A stretch of DNA of 39,851 nt. It comes from CAJQGY01 sp964523375. GTDB taxonomy: Bacteria; Pseudomonadota; Gammaproteobacteria; Magnimaribacterales; D2472. The stretch is taken from the NCBI GenBank assembly GCA_964523375.1, contig CAZFYG010000013.1:1-39851 (forward strand), given 5' to 3'. Within the stretch, counting starts at the first letter, position 1. Every line of letters begins with the position of its first letter. Made by a program: the position numbers and the translations under genes. The notes below the pieces were generated by a model that did not search any database, was not told the origin of the DNA, and worked only from the letters and a program-made list of their open reading frames with translations. This document shows, piece by piece, positions 27,248-35,553 of the stretch.

Positions 27248-28093
27248 ATGAATCAATTTAATAAATTTCACTCAGCTATTTCTATTGAAAAATTATCAGA
27301 TAGCTCGTTTAAAATAACCCCTGATAGAGATTATTTTGTTGGGAATACACCACATGGAGGTTATCTTAAGGCTGTAATGAATAATGCATTGGTAACTTGC
27401 CTTCCTCATTCAACATCCATTAGCTCATCTATACAATACTTAGATAGAACTGAAGCAAAAGATGCATTTCTAGAAGTTGATATTCTTAAGGTTGGTCGAG
27501 GCAGTTCATCTGGATTCGTAAAGCTTATCCAGGATGACAAAGTACGTGCAACTTTAACAGGCACTTGTTCTGATTTTGAACATATGAAAGGCTTTGATGG
27601 TTTGAATACAGCCATGCCTGAGATATTTAATGATGATAATCATAATCAATACAAAAGCTTGAACTATGACATGATTTCAGAAGGGTTCACCCCATCATTC
27701 ATCAAGCAACTAGATTGCAGGGTTCATCCTAATCATGCTTGGTGGGATAGATCAGATAGAGAAGAGAGTGCTGAAGCACGTTGCTCAGCCTTTTTAGAAA
27801 TGTCTGGAGGGCTTGCTGATCAATTTTGCCTTTTCTATTATTCCGATATTCTTCCTCCGGTAGTCTCAAATAAATATGGAGCACTTGGCTGGATTCCAAC
27901 TATCACCTTAACAACACATATACGCATGATGCCAACTACTTCAAAGTTGTTTGCAGACTTTAGAGCCTCAGATATAAGAAAAGGTTACTTTGAACAAGAC
28001 GCAAGAATTTGGGATTTGAATGGAAATTTTGTTGCTTCGAGCAGACAACTAACTAGAATACTTAAATCGGATGAAAAATTATCAAAAATATAG
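27248..28093 (+). CDS. Acyl-CoA thioesterase-like protein (double hotdog)
   Basis: The 281-residue protein has an N-terminal hotdog domain opening with FVGNTPHGGYLKAVMNNAL, the HGGYL motif of the 4HBT_3/TesB-like family. A second hotdog half at about 150-275 includes LADQFCLFYYSDILPP and TLTTHIRMMP. It is expected to hydrolyse acyl-CoA thioesters in the cytoplasm. Context supports lipid metabolism: the racemase lies just upstream beyond tatD. The divergent tatD start leaves a short shared promoter region. AGGGA before the next start suggests co-transcription with the MoxR gene, 9 bases downstream. Confidence 0.82.
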   Translation: MNQFNKFHSAISIEKLSDSSFKITPDRDYFVGNTPHGGYLKAVMNNALVTCLPHSTSISSSIQYLDRTEAKDAFLEVDILKVGRGSSSGFVKLIQDDKVRATLTGTCSDFEHMKGFDGLNTAMPEIFNDDNHNQYKSLNYDMISEGFTPSFIKQLDCRVHPNHAWWDRSDREESAEARCSAFLEMSGGLADQFCLFYYSDILPPVVSNKYGALGWIPTITLTTHIRMMPTTSKLFADFRASDIRKGYFEQDARIWDLNGNFVASSRQLTRILKSDEKLSKI

Positions 28094-28102
28094 GGAATAA
28101 AG

Positions 28103-28957
28103 ATGCAATTTAAAGGAACAAAAAATTATATAGCAACAGAAGATCTTAGTCTGGCTGTTAATGCAGCAGCAGCACTTGAAAGACCTCTTTTAATTAAAGG
28201 AGAGCCTGGAACTGGTAAAACTCTTCTTGCTATTGAAGTTGCAGATGCAATGGGGCTGGAGTTAATCGAATGGCATATAAAATCAACTACTAAGGCTTCA
28301 CAAGGTTTGTATGAATACGATGCGGTAACAAGGTTAAGAGACTCACAACTGGGTGATGAGAGGGTTAAGGACATAGCTAACTACATAAATAAAGGTAAGT
28401 TATGGGAGGCATTTGAATCTGATAAACAAGTTGTCCTGTTAATTGATGAAATAGATAAGGCTGACATTGAATTTCCAAATGACTTGCTTCAAGAAATAGA
28501 TAGAATGGAATTCTTTTGTTATGAGACTGGTAAAACCATCAAAGCCAAACACAGACCTTTAATTATAATGACATCTAATAATGAAAAAGAACTACCAGAT
28601 GCATTTTTAAGAAGATGCTTTTTTCACTATATACAATTTCCTGATAGACAAACAATGAACAAAATTGTTTCTGTTCATTATCCAAAAATAAAGAAAAAGC
28701 TTGTTGGTGAAGCGCTTGAAATCTTTTTTGATCTTCGTAAAATTCCAGGGCTTAAAAAGAAACCATCAACTTCAGAATTGATTGACTGGTTAAAGCTATT
28801 ATTATCCGATGATATGCCTGATGAAATACTTAAAAATGCAGATTCGTCTAAAGCTATTCCACCACTTTATGGTGCGTTGTTAAAAAATGAGCAAGATGTT
28901 CAACTTCTTGAAAGATTGGCATTTATGTCTAGAAGAGAATCTGCATCATCTAAGTAA
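28103..28957 (+). CDS. MoxR-family AAA+ ATPase
   Basis: The 284-residue AAA+ ATPase has Walker A GEPGTGKT at 33-40, Walker B VVLLIDEIDKAD at 110-121, sensor 1 IIMTSNNEKELPDAF and an arginine finger region FLRRCFFHYIQFPD. MoxR ATPases act with VWA-domain proteins to insert cofactors or assemble complexes (MoxR, CoxD, NorQ). The VWA partner starts at the next base after the stop codon, and a membrane transporter follows. The client is unknown. Confidence 0.92.
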   Translation: MQFKGTKNYIATEDLSLAVNAAAALERPLLIKGEPGTGKTLLAIEVADAMGLELIEWHIKSTTKASQGLYEYDAVTRLRDSQLGDERVKDIANYINKGKLWEAFESDKQVVLLIDEIDKADIEFPNDLLQEIDRMEFFCYETGKTIKAKHRPLIIMTSNNEKELPDAFLRRCFFHYIQFPDRQTMNKIVSVHYPKIKKKLVGEALEIFFDLRKIPGLKKKPSTSELIDWLKLLLSDDMPDEILKNADSSKAIPPLYGALLKNEQDVQLLERLAFMSRRESASSK

Positions 28958-30133
28958 ATGCTTATAAATCTTTTCCAAACTGTCAGAGCATCAGGTGTTC
29001 CATGCTCCCTTAGAGAGCTGCTGGACCTTTTGGGTGCTCTTGAGAAGCAATTAGTCTATGCAAACATTGACGACTTTTACTATTTATCAAGAGCAATATT
29101 GGTAAAAGATGAAAAACATTATGACAAGTTTGATAAAGCTTTTGATATCTACTTTAAGGGCATTGAGAAGCTTGAGGATATTTTTCAGGCTCTTATTCCT
29201 GAAGACTGGTTAAGAAAGGCATTTGAAAAAGAATTAGATCCAGAAGAACTTAAAAAAATAAAGTCACTAGGCGGCCTTGACAAGCTACTTGAAGAATTTA
29301 AGAAGCGGTTGGAAGAACAGAAAGATAGGCATGAGGGCGGTAATAAGTGGGTCGGTACTAATGGTACTTCGCCGTTTGGACATGGCGGCCAAAATCCAGA
29401 AGGCATAAGAGTTGGGGGAGAGGGTGGCCAAAAATCTGCTGTGAAAGTTTGGGAACAAAGGCAATATAGCAATCTTGATGATTCTATTATTATTGGTACC
29501 AGAGAAATGAAGATGGCTTTGAGAAGACTTAGAAAATTTGCTAGGCATGGCAATGATCTTGAGCTTGATATGGATGGAACAATTAAATCAACTGCTAAAA
29601 ATGCTGGTTATCTTGATATCAGAATGGTACCAGAGAGGTCTAATGCAGTTAAAGTTATTGTGCTCTTTGATGTTGGTGGATCTATGGACCCCTATATAAC
29701 GCTGTGTGAAGAGCTTTTTTCAGCCATTAAAACTGAGTTTAAACATTTAGAATATTTCTATTTTCATAATTCTATTTACGAGTCTGTCTGGAAAGATAAT
29801 AGAAGGAGATCGCAAGAGAGATTTCTTGTACAAGACATTATTAACAAATACTCATCTGACTATAAAATTATTGTGGTTGGAGATGCAACTATGGCACCGT
29901 ATGAGATCACAAATTCAGGTGGAAGTATTGAGCATTGGAATGAAGAACCAAGTGTTGCTTGGATTAATAGATTAACAGAACATTTTAATAATATGGCTTG
30001 GCTAAACCCAGTTCCTGATGATCATTGGGATTATTCCTCGTCAGTATGCATTTTAAGAGACTTATTTGAAGATAGAATGTATCCTTTAACCTTAAAGGGT
30101 TTAGAAAACGCAATGGGAGAGTTAACTAAATGA
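28958..30133 (+). CDS. VWA-domain protein, CoxE-like partner of the MoxR ATPase
   Basis: The 391-residue protein has a helical N terminus (about 1-125) and a Gly-rich linker at about 126-160 (GGNKWVGTNGTSPFGHGG). A von Willebrand A domain follows from about 230, with the metal-ion-dependent adhesion site D238-x-G-x-S242 (FDVGGSM) and a later ITN...GGSIEHWN. The architecture matches CoxE/YehP-type partners of MoxR ATPases. No signal peptide is seen, so it acts in the cytoplasm. It abuts the ATPase gene and its stop overlaps the transporter start by 4 bases. Confidence 0.9.
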   Translation: MLINLFQTVRASGVPCSLRELLDLLGALEKQLVYANIDDFYYLSRAILVKDEKHYDKFDKAFDIYFKGIEKLEDIFQALIPEDWLRKAFEKELDPEELKKIKSLGGLDKLLEEFKKRLEEQKDRHEGGNKWVGTNGTSPFGHGGQNPEGIRVGGEGGQKSAVKVWEQRQYSNLDDSIIIGTREMKMALRRLRKFARHGNDLELDMDGTIKSTAKNAGYLDIRMVPERSNAVKVIVLFDVGGSMDPYITLCEELFSAIKTEFKHLEYFYFHNSIYESVWKDNRRRSQERFLVQDIINKYSSDYKIIVVGDATMAPYEITNSGGSIEHWNEEPSVAWINRLTEHFNNMAWLNPVPDDHWDYSSSVCILRDLFEDRMYPLTLKGLENAMGELTK

Positions 30134-31470
30134 ATACAACAAACAACAGTAGGGGTATTAAATGGGGACCATTTACATTAAGAATTCCATTCATACATAT
30201 TAGATTTAGAGCTGGTGAGTTTTTTCAAGGCATGGTTATTTCTGGAGCGACTGCATTTGCAGCAGTGCCTGTGGCAATGGGGCTTGGTCTTAGTTTTGAA
30301 GAAGGAGTTGCTTTAAGTTTTATTGCTGGAACGTTAATAGCTTCCGGGCCTATATTATTTGGAGAGCCAATGGCTCCTGGATGGATAACGCCTGCATTAC
30401 CTATTGTTATTGCTGCCTTTGCTGCTAAAGGTCAATTTACTGGTGTTTACGATGTAACAACTTTCCAATACATGGCAGCTATATGTATTGAATTCACCCT
30501 TCTTATTTTTATTTTAGGTGTTACAGGTTGGGGTAAAAGGTTAATACAGATTATTCCCAATGGGCTGAAAGCTGGAATTATTCTTGGTGCAGCCTTAGCG
30601 GCGTTTTATCAAGTTTTTGTTACAGATCTAGATAAATTATTATTACAACCAATTTCAATGTTTGTTGCAATTTCGGTTTGTGTCATAACAACTTTCTCAG
30701 ACCCTTTTAAAAGACTTGCGGTTAATAATAAATTTTTTAGTAAAGTGGGCTCTCTAGGCCTTCTTCCTGGTTTTGTTCTTGCAGCATTCATAGCTTTTTT
30801 ATGCAATGAGGTTACATTCAATATTGAATGGGGCTTTAAAATACCTGATGTTGTATCTTTGTTTAATAAAACATCCCCACTTGCTATTGGTTTCCCTCCA
30901 ATGGAAATGTATCTAGAGGCAATTCCTTTGGTTGTAATAGGCTATACGTTGCTATTTGGTGATTTAATTACCGCAAATGAAGTTCTTAACGATGCCCAAA
31001 AATCTAGACCAGATGAAACTTTGGATATTGACCTTAACAGATCTCATCTTTCGATAGCTGCAAGAAATCTTTTAGGCTTATTAGTAAATCCTTTTTTTCC
31101 AACACAGGGAGCACTGTGGACGGGTGTTCATGTTGTTGTTGTTGAAAGATGGAAAAAGGGCTTTAAAGAAATGCCATCTATATTTGATGGCCTAGGTTCA
31201 TATTATCTAATGGCACTCCCTATTCTCTATTTCACTTTACCGTTCATAACTTTAATGAAGCCTTTAATGCAAATGGCCTTATCTCTTACTCTCATATTGA
31301 CTGGTTTTGCTTGTGCATATGTCGCAATGGCAATACCTAAAAAGAATTCTGAAATGGCATCAGCACTATTGATAGCTGTCTTTATAACCTTCTTCAGTGC
31401 ATGGGTTGGTTTATTAATTGGTATAATACTTAGTATATTTGTTGTTGGCTTAGACAAAACTGAGAAATAA
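30130..31470 (+). CDS. Polytopic inner-membrane transporter, family uncertain (NCS2/SulP-like features)
   Basis: The 446-residue protein has about 11-13 predicted membrane helices. Features include AVPVAMGLGLSFEEGVALSFIAGTL near the N terminus, PNGLKAGIILGAALAAFYQVF (about 143-163) and a late LLGLLVNPFFPTQGALWTG. The PxGLKAGI segment and Gly/Ala-rich helices recall nucleobase (NCS2) and anion (SulP) permeases, but the match is not strong enough to name a substrate. Translational coupling to the MoxR/VWA pair suggests that pair may act on it or on an enzyme handling its substrate. Confidence 0.6.
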   Translation: MNTTNNSRGIKWGPFTLRIPFIHIRFRAGEFFQGMVISGATAFAAVPVAMGLGLSFEEGVALSFIAGTLIASGPILFGEPMAPGWITPALPIVIAAFAAKGQFTGVYDVTTFQYMAAICIEFTLLIFILGVTGWGKRLIQIIPNGLKAGIILGAALAAFYQVFVTDLDKLLLQPISMFVAISVCVITTFSDPFKRLAVNNKFFSKVGSLGLLPGFVLAAFIAFLCNEVTFNIEWGFKIPDVVSLFNKTSPLAIGFPPMEMYLEAIPLVVIGYTLLFGDLITANEVLNDAQKSRPDETLDIDLNRSHLSIAARNLLGLLVNPFFPTQGALWTGVHVVVVERWKKGFKEMPSIFDGLGSYYLMALPILYFTLPFITLMKPLMQMALSLTLILTGFACAYVAMAIPKKNSEMASALLIAVFITFFSAWVGLLIGIILSIFVVGLDKTEK

Positions 31471-31475
31471 AAATC

Positions 31476-32396
31476 ATGGCATTTGCATTAGAGATTACAG
31501 ATCTTAAAAAAACTTATCCTGGCGGAGTAGAGGCTCTTAAAGGGATATCACTATCAGTAGATGAAGGTGATTTTTACGCTTTACTTGGCCCTAATGGAGC
31601 CGGTAAGTCTTCAACAATAGGTATTATTGGGTCTTTAGTTACAAAATCATCCGGTACCGTTAAGATCTTTGATGTTGATACAGAAAAAAACTCTCCTTTA
31701 GCAAAAACTATGCTCGGTGTTGTCTCGCAAGAGATTAATTTTTCTCAATTTGAAAAGGTTATGGATATAGTAGTTACTCAAGCAGGGTTCTATGGAATTC
31801 CTAAAAAAGAAGCACTGCCAAGAGTGGAAAGCATCTTAAAAAGATTGAGTTTATGGGATAAAAGAGATCAACAGGCAAGAACTCTTTCAGGTGGCTACAA
31901 AAGAAGACTCATGATAGCCAAAGCTCTTGTTCATGAGCCTAAATTGTTAATTCTAGATGAACCAACAGCAGGGGTAGATATAGAGCTTAGAAGAGAAATG
32001 TGGTCTTTTCTTAAAGAAATTAACCAAAATGGCACTACCATAATTCTTACAACTCACTACCTTGAGGAGGCTGAGCAGCTTTGTCGAAACATAGGTATTA
32101 TTGATGATGGAAAGATAGTAGCTAATACAGGCATGAAAGATCTATTAGGGTCGCTTAACGTTCAAGGTTTTGTTTTTGATCTTCAGTCACCTTTAGATAA
32201 AGCACCAGTAATAGATGGTTTTCCAATTAAACTTGAAGATCCTTTAACTCTTGTAGCAGCGGTAAGTAAAGACAGGTCTATTAATGCATTATTTGACGAG
32301 CTTACCAAGTTAAACATTAAAGTTAAATCAATGAGAAATGAAGCAAACAGACTCGAAGAGTTATTTATTGAAATGGTAAATTCTAATGAAAAATAA
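31476..32396 (+). CDS. ABC-2 transporter ATP-binding protein
   Basis: The 306-residue ATPase has Walker A GPNGAGKSS at 38-46, Q-loop in VVSQEINFSQFE, signature LSGGYKRR at 137-144, Walker B LLILDEP at 157-163 and switch His in LTTHYLEEAEQL. It is of the DrrA/YadG type, with a C-terminal extension of about 90 residues after the ATPase core. It pairs with the ABC-2 permease whose start overlaps its end by 11 bases, forming an exporter of unknown cargo. Confidence 0.93.
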   Translation: MAFALEITDLKKTYPGGVEALKGISLSVDEGDFYALLGPNGAGKSSTIGIIGSLVTKSSGTVKIFDVDTEKNSPLAKTMLGVVSQEINFSQFEKVMDIVVTQAGFYGIPKKEALPRVESILKRLSLWDKRDQQARTLSGGYKRRLMIAKALVHEPKLLILDEPTAGVDIELRREMWSFLKEINQNGTTIILTTHYLEEAEQLCRNIGIIDDGKIVANTGMKDLLGSLNVQGFVFDLQSPLDKAPVIDGFPIKLEDPLTLVAAVSKDRSINALFDELTKLNIKVKSMRNEANRLEELFIEMVNSNEK

Positions 32397-33165
32397 TCCC
32401 AGTATAACTGTGGGCCTATGGACCTTAGCAGTAAAAGAAATTAGGCGATTTTTAAGAATTTGGGTTCAAACTTTGGTCCCACCTGCAGTTACTATGTCCT
32501 TGTATTTTGTAATATTTGGATCCTTAATTGGTCCTAGAATTGGTTCAATGGAGGGCTTGGATTATATACAGTTTATGATACCTGGATTAATTATGATGTC
32601 TGTCATAACTAACTCATATAACAATGTGGTTTCCTCTTTTTATTCTGTAAAGTTTCAAAAATCCATTGAAGAGCTTTTAATTTCGCCAATGCCAAATTGG
32701 ACTATATTGCTTGGTTTTGTTATTGGAGGGGTGTGCAGGGGAGTATTAATTGGTTTTATTGTTTTTATTGTAAGCTTACTTTTCTATCCTGAGTTTACAG
32801 TGGTCAATCCACTCTTAACGATTACAGTTCTCCTACTGACCTCAATTCTATTTTCTTTAATGGGATTTTTAAATGCTGTATTTGCAGATAGTTTTGATGA
32901 TATCTCTATTATTCCAACGTTCATCCTTACGCCACTTATATATCTTGGAGGAGTTTTTTACTCTATTAAAATACTCCCTGAGTTTTGGCAAATTGTTTCT
33001 AAAGCAAATCCAATGCTTTATGTAGTTAGTACTTTTAGGGAAGGGATGCTTGGGGTTAGTGATGTTTCAATTTCCTTCTCCTTGGGAATGATATTAGGCT
33101 TTATAGCTCTTTTAACCGGAGCATCTTTATATCTTTTAAATAAAGGCTCGGGTATTAGACAATGA
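32386..33165 (+). CDS. ABC-2 type transporter permease (YadH-like)
   Basis: The 259-residue membrane protein has six predicted helices. An N-terminal amphipathic segment (LAVKEIRRFLRIWVQTLVPPAVTMSLYF) and the ABC-2 motif near the end (TFILTPLIYLGGVFYSIKILPEFWQ) are visible, followed by KANPMLYVVSTFREGMLG. This is the YadH/NodJ-like branch of ABC-2 permeases. It overlaps the ATPase gene upstream and, by 4 bases (ATGA), queF downstream. Confidence 0.92.
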   Translation: MKNNPSITVGLWTLAVKEIRRFLRIWVQTLVPPAVTMSLYFVIFGSLIGPRIGSMEGLDYIQFMIPGLIMMSVITNSYNNVVSSFYSVKFQKSIEELLISPMPNWTILLGFVIGGVCRGVLIGFIVFIVSLLFYPEFTVVNPLLTITVLLLTSILFSLMGFLNAVFADSFDDISIIPTFILTPLIYLGGVFYSIKILPEFWQIVSKANPMLYVVSTFREGMLGVSDVSISFSLGMILGFIALLTGASLYLLNKGSGIRQ

Positions 33166-33884
33166 CAAGAAAGCATCTTGGTAAAGCTACCTCAAACTAT
33201 TCATTAGCATCCTTTAAAACATTAGATCCAATTCCAAGAGCACTTAATTCTGATTCTTTTGGAGTTGATTTTTGGAATGCATATGAATTTACATATCTTG
33301 ATAAAAACAAACTTCCAGTTTTGAAAGTTCTTGAAATAGCAGTACCATCAAATTCTAAGAATATAGTTGAATCAAAGTCATTAAAAATTTATTTGAATTC
33401 ATTTTATAAGAAAAAATATAAATATCAGAAAGATGTTCTTACTGTAATCAAAAAAGACCTTGATAAAATCACCGGATCATCTATTAAGGTCCGCTTTGTT
33501 AATAAATATATAAATGCACCTGATAGTTTTAATCTCAATAATACAAAGCTTAAATACACACCATCAAACAAAATTTTGTTATTCACAGGGTTCAGATCAA
33601 TCTGTCCTGTTACAGCCCAGCCAGATTTTGCTAATATTTATATTGTTACTGAGTCAAAAATTGATATCACATGGCTAAATAATTTTTTAATCTCTTATAA
33701 AGATAAGGGTGACTTCCACGAACAATGTATTGAAGGAATATTTTCTGAAATAAATACAAAATATAAACCAAAAAATTTAGATATAGTTGGCAGGTTTATG
33801 AGAAGAGGCGGCATAGACATTAATCCTGTTCGCTCCTTAAATAAAAAACCATTTTTTAAAAATTTTAGATTTTTTAATCAATAA
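33162..33884 (+). CDS. queF: NADPH-dependent 7-cyano-7-deazaguanine reductase
   Basis: QueF reduces preQ0 to preQ1 in queuosine tRNA modification. The 240-residue protein has the two tunnelling-fold halves of the long gammaproteobacterial form. The first contains PIPRALN and ESKSLKIYLNSF (70-81). The second contains GFRSICPVTAQPD with catalytic Cys148 and Asp155, DFHEQC with H186 and E187, and RFMRRGGIDINPVRS. It is about 40 residues shorter than E. coli QueF, mainly in linkers. It is the last gene of the ABC-2 exporter transcript and is translationally coupled to the permease, although no functional link is known. Confidence 0.95.
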   Translation: MTRKHLGKATSNYSLASFKTLDPIPRALNSDSFGVDFWNAYEFTYLDKNKLPVLKVLEIAVPSNSKNIVESKSLKIYLNSFYKKKYKYQKDVLTVIKKDLDKITGSSIKVRFVNKYINAPDSFNLNNTKLKYTPSNKILLFTGFRSICPVTAQPDFANIYIVTESKIDITWLNNFLISYKDKGDFHEQCIEGIFSEINTKYKPKNLDIVGRFMRRGGIDINPVRSLNKKPFFKNFRFFNQ

Positions 33885-33968
33885 AAAATTATATCTCTAG
33901 ACTTTTATTTTTTCTTAATCCTCTTTAATATGGTTAACTTATTATTTTTTATATTTAAAGGAGAAAAA

Positions 33969-34400
33969 ATGAAAAAATTATTACTTGTCGCTCTTGCATT
34001 GCCAATGTTTTCAATAGCAGAGCCCTGGGTGGATTATGAGTTGAGTGACCAAGTTACTGAGATGACAGTGGTAACTGTTAAGCCGGGTTATAAAGATGAT
34101 TACCTTATGGGCATTAAAAAAACTTGGGTAGATGCTTGCTCTGTTCAAAAAGAATTAGGTCATATAGTAAGCTGTTCAGTTTATTCAGCTGAGACTGCTG
34201 GAACTGACCCAAATGTATTTTTAACAATAACATATGCAGATTTAGCTTCTATGGGACCTAATAAAAAAAGATATAATGAATTCAATGATGCATGGAGAAA
34301 AAAAATATCTGAAACAGACCAGGAAGAAATAGCAGGTGGCTATGGTGATATTCGAGAGATTGTTGATTTAGTTGTTTTAAGAAAAGTAAACTTCAAATAA
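33969..34400 (+). CDS. Small exported protein of unknown function
   Basis: The preferred start is ATG 33969, behind AAAGGAG at 33957-33963 and opening a signal peptide (KKLLLVALALPMFSIA, cleavage near residue 17). An ATG at 33930 would add 13 unlikely residues. The mature protein (about 125 residues) contains EMTVVTVKPGYKDDYLMGIKK, two cysteines (DACSVQ, VSCSVY) and FNDAWRKK. The strand-helix pattern suggests a dimeric alpha/beta-barrel (ABM/NIPSNAP-like) fold, but this is only a guess. It is monocistronic with its own terminator. Confidence 0.75.
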   Translation: MKKLLLVALALPMFSIAEPWVDYELSDQVTEMTVVTVKPGYKDDYLMGIKKTWVDACSVQKELGHIVSCSVYSAETAGTDPNVFLTITYADLASMGPNKKRYNEFNDAWRKKISETDQEEIAGGYGDIREIVDLVVLRKVNFK

Positions 34401-34420
34401 TTATTTCTTAATATAATTTT

Positions 34421-34444
34421 AAAAGCCTCTTTGAGGCTTTTTTT
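34421..34444 (+). terminator. Rho-independent terminator before tRNA-Ser
   Basis: AAAAGCCTC (34421-34429) pairs with GAGGCTTTT (34433-34441) around a TTT loop, followed by more T. It lies 20 bases after the exported protein gene. Confidence 0.9.
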
Positions 34445-34471
34445 ATAAATTAATGTAAAATCTCCAATTCA

Positions 34472-34561
<90 letters not shown>

Positions 34562-34604
34562 ACTATTTTTTGACTTTAAGTTAATGTGTGTTAATTTAAC
34601 TATC

Positions 34605-34898
34605 ATGAAAAATTTTATTACAAGCGTAAACTCAATTCTAGAAATGCTAAGCTCTGTTGAACATGATATAAACATAGCAGGCTTCTCTTTAACGGAAAAA
34701 AAAGTTTATTTTACTATTATACAAATCACGGCTAGAACCAATCAGTGTAATATTACAGAAGTAATTAATGAATCGCATTTATCTCGCTCAACTGTTTATA
34801 AAGCAATTAAAAAGCTTGAGGAAAATAATTTGCTAAATGTTTATCAATCCAGTGAGGACAAAAGAGAGTCTTTCCTAGATATAGTTGTAGCTAACTAA
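34605..34898 (+). CDS. MarR-like winged-helix regulator
   Basis: The 97-residue protein carries a winged helix at about 25-92. Helix-turn-helix residues are QCNITEVINESHLSRSTVYKAIKKLEENNLL, followed by a wing with the MarR-type SSEDKRES (compare the DxRxx wing). It is shorter than ordinary MarR proteins (about 140) because the dimerisation helices are reduced. An in-frame ATG inside tRNA-Ser is rejected. TTGACT at 34570-34575 and TAATTT at 34592-34597 form a plausible promoter that would start transcription at or next to the ATG. It probably controls itself and the membrane protein 23 bases downstream. Confidence 0.75.
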   Translation: MKNFITSVNSILEMLSSVEHDINIAGFSLTEKKVYFTIIQITARTNQCNITEVINESHLSRSTVYKAIKKLEENNLLNVYQSSEDKRESFLDIVVAN

Positions 34899-34921
34899 AT
34901 TTTTAATACAGCAGCTTAGTT

Positions 34922-35515
34922 ATGTTTTCTCAAAATAAAATTGTAGGATTCCTGCTAACAAATATCGCTATATATGTTTTTGCTATGGGTGTTTGGTCAT
35001 TTTGGTCGTATTTTGCTTTTGTTAACCTTGAGCAGATGGATTGGCAGGGAAGTTTAATTTACCTTCCTCATGGTGTTAGGGTTCTGGGCATATGTTTTTT
35101 TGGTTATAAGTCACTGCCTGCACTATTAGCAGCTGAAATGACCGGCCCATTATTTATAAATCCTGAGCAATACATGGGCACATGGTTGCTTGCTAGTATT
35201 GGTTCTATCGGATCAGTAATTTTTGCCAGGTACTTAGCGGATTGGTCACAAGCCAATATACCTGGGGCAATAATCTCGCCATTAAACGCAAATAACTATA
35301 GAAAAATTGTATTAATAATCTTTATATCTGGGCTGCTTAATGCAATTTTAGCAAACACTATAATTACATTTCTTGAACCTTCAATTATTCTTAATCCATT
35401 AGTGATTTTACGTTTTTTCATTGGCGATGTTCTGGGTGCCTGTATTGTAATTCTTTTTATGAGTATAACTTTTACTAGTTTAAGAGCTAATAAGCTTTAC
35501 TCTCCATTAAAGTAA
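34922..35515 (+). CDS. MASE1-like integral membrane protein without an output domain
   Basis: The 197-residue protein has five to six predicted membrane helices. GSLIYLPHGVRVLGICFFGYKSLPALLAAEM resembles the conserved second-helix region of MASE1 sensor domains (LPAGIRLL-like). MASE1 is usually fused to GGDEF, EAL or histidine kinase domains, but here the chain ends shortly after the last helix (RANKLYSPLK). It might therefore be a stand-alone membrane sensor or a transporter-like relative. It follows the MarR-like gene closely. No Shine-Dalgarno sequence is seen. Confidence 0.6.
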   Translation: MFSQNKIVGFLLTNIAIYVFAMGVWSFWSYFAFVNLEQMDWQGSLIYLPHGVRVLGICFFGYKSLPALLAAEMTGPLFINPEQYMGTWLLASIGSIGSVIFARYLADWSQANIPGAIISPLNANNYRKIVLIIFISGLLNAILANTIITFLEPSIILNPLVILRFFIGDVLGACIVILFMSITFTSLRANKLYSPLK

Positions 35516-35518
35516 TTC

Positions 35519-35547
35519 TTGACTACTGTATAAATATACAGTATATT
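35519..35547 (+). promoter_or_regulatory. LexA-repressible promoter: -35, SOS box and -10
   Basis: TTGACT at 35519-35524 and TATATT at 35542-35547 are separated by 17 bases. The spacer holds CTGTATAAATATACAG (35526-35541), which fits the gammaproteobacterial LexA box CTGT-N8-ACAG with an alternating AT core and flanking TA on both sides. LexA bound there would block RNA polymerase. Six bases follow the -10 before the ATG at 35554, so the transcript is probably leaderless. Confidence 0.82.
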
Positions 35548-35553
35548 TTTATT

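Noticed and set aside
33930..33968. Upstream ATG for the small exported protein
   Set aside because: It lacks a ribosome binding site, while ATG 33969 has AAAGGAG at correct spacing and opens a clean signal peptide.
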